Source: Tritrichomonas musculus (lineage: Eukaryota > Parabasalia > Tritrichomonadida > Tritrichomonadidae). Taken from it: 64,000 bases of DNA. The notes beneath the pieces are model-generated. The model had not been told where the DNA came from, made no database searches, and saw nothing but the letters and a program-made list of their open reading frames with translations. How positions within the stretch are numbered: the first letter of the stretch is position 1; each line of letters begins with the position of its first letter. The translations under genes and the position numbers were made by a program. This document shows, piece by piece, positions 62,395 to 64,000 of this stretch. The stretch lies in contig JAPFFF010000010.1 of the NCBI GenBank assembly GCA_039105265.1, positions 4,588,001-4,652,000 on the forward strand, in the 5' to 3' direction.

Positions 62395-63150
62395 AATCTC
62401 CTCTTTCTCATTCAATATCATTTATTCTCTTGTTCTTATTTTTTCATTTAATCTTATATATTCTCATCTATCTCTTCCAATCTTATTATTCTCATTAAAT
62501 CTTATCTATTCCCTTCAGTCTCATTTATTCCATCGCATCTCCTGTATTATCATCTTTTTCATCTAATCTTTTTTATTCTCATCTTTCTCATTCAATCCAA
62601 TCTATTCTAATTTATTCTTCTTTATTTTCATCTTTATAATTTAATATTTCTTATTTTTATCTTTTACAATTAGTCTTTTCTGTTCTCTTCTATATCATCT
62701 AATTTAACTTATTCTCATTTTTCTTATCTAATTTCTCTTATTCTTTTTCATCTCACCCAATCTCTCTTATCCTAATCTTTCATATCCATTCTCTTCTATT
62801 CTCTTCTATTTCATCCAATCTTTCTTATTCTCATTTATCTTATCTAATCTCACTTATTCCCTTCTCTCTCATTTAATCTTTCTCATCCAATATCACCTAT
62901 TCTCTCCTATTTCATCTAATCTTTCTTATTCTCTTTTATCTTATTCAATCTTTCTTATTCTCATTCTCTTCTATCTTATCGAATCTCTCATATACTCTTC
63001 TATCTCATTTGATCTTTCTTATTCTCTTCTATCTCATTTAATCTTTCTTATTCTCTTTTATCTTATTCAATATTTCTTATTCTCATTCTTTTCTATCTTA
63101 TCCAATCTCTCTTATTCTCTTCTTTTTTATCCAATTTCATCTATTCCCGT
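62395..63150. repeat. Pyrimidine-rich degenerate repeat
   Basis: Irregular repeats of the words TCTTATTCTC, TCTATCTCATTTAATCTT and CTTATCCAATC for about 750 bases. Strand asymmetry is extreme (few G). Confidence 0.8.
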
Positions 63151-63285
63151 TTAATAATAATATTATTATTAATAAAAAAAAAGATTTGAGTTAAAAAAAA
63201 TTCTCTTTATTAAAAAAACCGATAAGTGTAGCATTTTATCTTATCCAATCTTTCTTATTCATCACCAATAAGTGTAGCAATCCGG
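63151..63285. other. Spacer with a small hairpin
   Basis: ATAAGTGTAGCA occurs twice (about 63213 and 63269). CATCACC and GGTGATG can pair around the second copy. Confidence 0.5.
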
Positions 63286-64000
63286 TGATGAGTTGCTTTA
63301 ATGCTGAGTTGTTTCTTGGCTAAGTTGATTCTTTGCTGAGTTGTTTCTTGGCTGAGTTGTTTCTTGGCTGAGTTGTTTCTTGGGTGAGTTGTTTCTTAGT
63401 TGAGTTGATTCTTGGCTGAGTTGTTCCTTTGATGAGTTGTTTCTTGGCTGAGTTGTTCATTTGCTAAGTTACTCCTTGGCTAAGTTGTTTCTTGGGTAAG
63501 TTGTTTCTTAGCTGAGTTGCTCCTTGGGTAAGTTGTTTCTTAACTGAGTTGTTCATTTGCTAAGTTGTTCATTTGCTAAGTTGTTCATTTGCTAAGTTGT
63601 TCATTTGCTAAGTTGTTCATTTGCTAAGTTGTTCATTTGCTAAGTTGTTCATTTGCTAAGTTGTTCATTTGCTAAGTTGTTCATTTGCTAAGTTGTTCAT
63701 TTGCTAAGTTGTTCATTTTCTAAGTTACTCCTTGGCTAAGTTGTTTCTTGGGTAAGTTGTTTCTTAGCTGAGTTGCTCCTTGGCTGATTTGTTTCTTGGC
63801 TGAGTTGTTTCTTGGCTAAGTTGTTTCTTGGCTAAGTTGTTTCTTGGCTAAGTTGTTTCTTGGCTGAGTTGCTCCTTGGCTGATTTGTTTCTTGGCTGAG
63901 TTGCTCCTTGGCTGAGTTGTTCCTTGGCTGAGTAGTATCTTGGCTGAGTTGTTTCTTGGCTGAGTTGTTTCTTGGCTGAGTTGTTTCTTGGCTGAGTTGT
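63286..64000. repeat. Minisatellite of 16-bp units, continuing beyond the window
   Basis: About 44 units of the type GAGTTGTTTCTTGGCT, with variant blocks AAGTTGTTCATTTGCT (eleven or so nearly identical units at about 63545-63720) and AAGTTGTTTCTTGGGT. Because 16 is not a multiple of three the reading frame rotates, so it is non-coding. Confidence 0.9.

Noticed and set aside
62198-62566. 122-codon frame
   Set aside because: Runs through a hairpin into the pyrimidine-rich repeat; Phe/Ser/Ile/Leu content is dictated by the repeat.

Overview
The window looks like nuclear DNA of a parabasalid protist (Trichomonas/Tritrichomonas type; a Tritrichomonas-like genome is my guess from the strong AT bias). 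The clearest sign is a 116-bp spliceosomal intron at 59130-59245. It has the GTATGT 5' end and the fused branch/3' motif ACTAACACACAG known from Trichomonas, and removing it restores a protein kinase. The gene content fits: BspA-like LRR_5 proteins, one type with an N-terminal ankyrin-like region, many kinases, a kinase with Sel1 repeats, GT61 glycosyltransferase, short intergenic Inr-like TCAYT motifs just before ATG, and long AT-rich spacers with homopolymer runs.

Layout. 1-9.2 kb: a broken ankyrin/BspA gene, a ~0.8-kb inverted-repeat element, a kinase remnant, a coiled-coil/LRR gene, a U-box-ubiquitin-like gene and a frameshifted EamA/DMT transporter. 9.2-12.3 kb: repeat-rich patch with a cysteine-protease-like mobile-element fossil, small structured repeats, a stray GT61 fragment and a 122-bp satellite. 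12361-17980: a 5.6-kb pogo-like DNA transposon flanked by TA, with 132-bp repeat arrays facing each other in its two arms. 18-25 kb: G-rich repeats, an intact GT61 gene, a second ~1.1-kb inverted-repeat element and long AT-rich DNA. 25.5-40 kb: BTB-like fragment, an amylosucrase-like protein lacking its catalytic residues, an intact ankyrin/BspA gene, a cluster of three membrane proteins (two sharing an inverted AAAATGGGCA box), and a decayed UBR-type ubiquitin ligase. 40-45 kb: nested remnants of Mutator-like and other DDE transposons. 45-62 kb: two alpha/beta hydrolases, a large kinase-Sel1 gene, a pseudokinase joined to a PARP-like ADP-ribosyltransferase, an intron-containing kinase and an amino-acid permease. 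62.4-64 kb: pyrimidine-rich and 16-bp minisatellite DNA running off the window.

Working picture. The intact genes suggest surface/adhesion (BspA, membrane proteins, GT61), signalling (kinases, ADP-ribosylation), ubiquitin handling and nutrient uptake. About half of the recognisable genes carry one or a few lesions, so this is a high-turnover, repeat-rich region (or an assembly with residual errors). The strongest candidates for something not previously described are the pogo element with its opposed 132-bp arrays, the pseudokinase-ART fusion, and two families of small structured repeats in which stem changes are compensated between copies. No search or computation was run; all family names rest on motifs read by eye.
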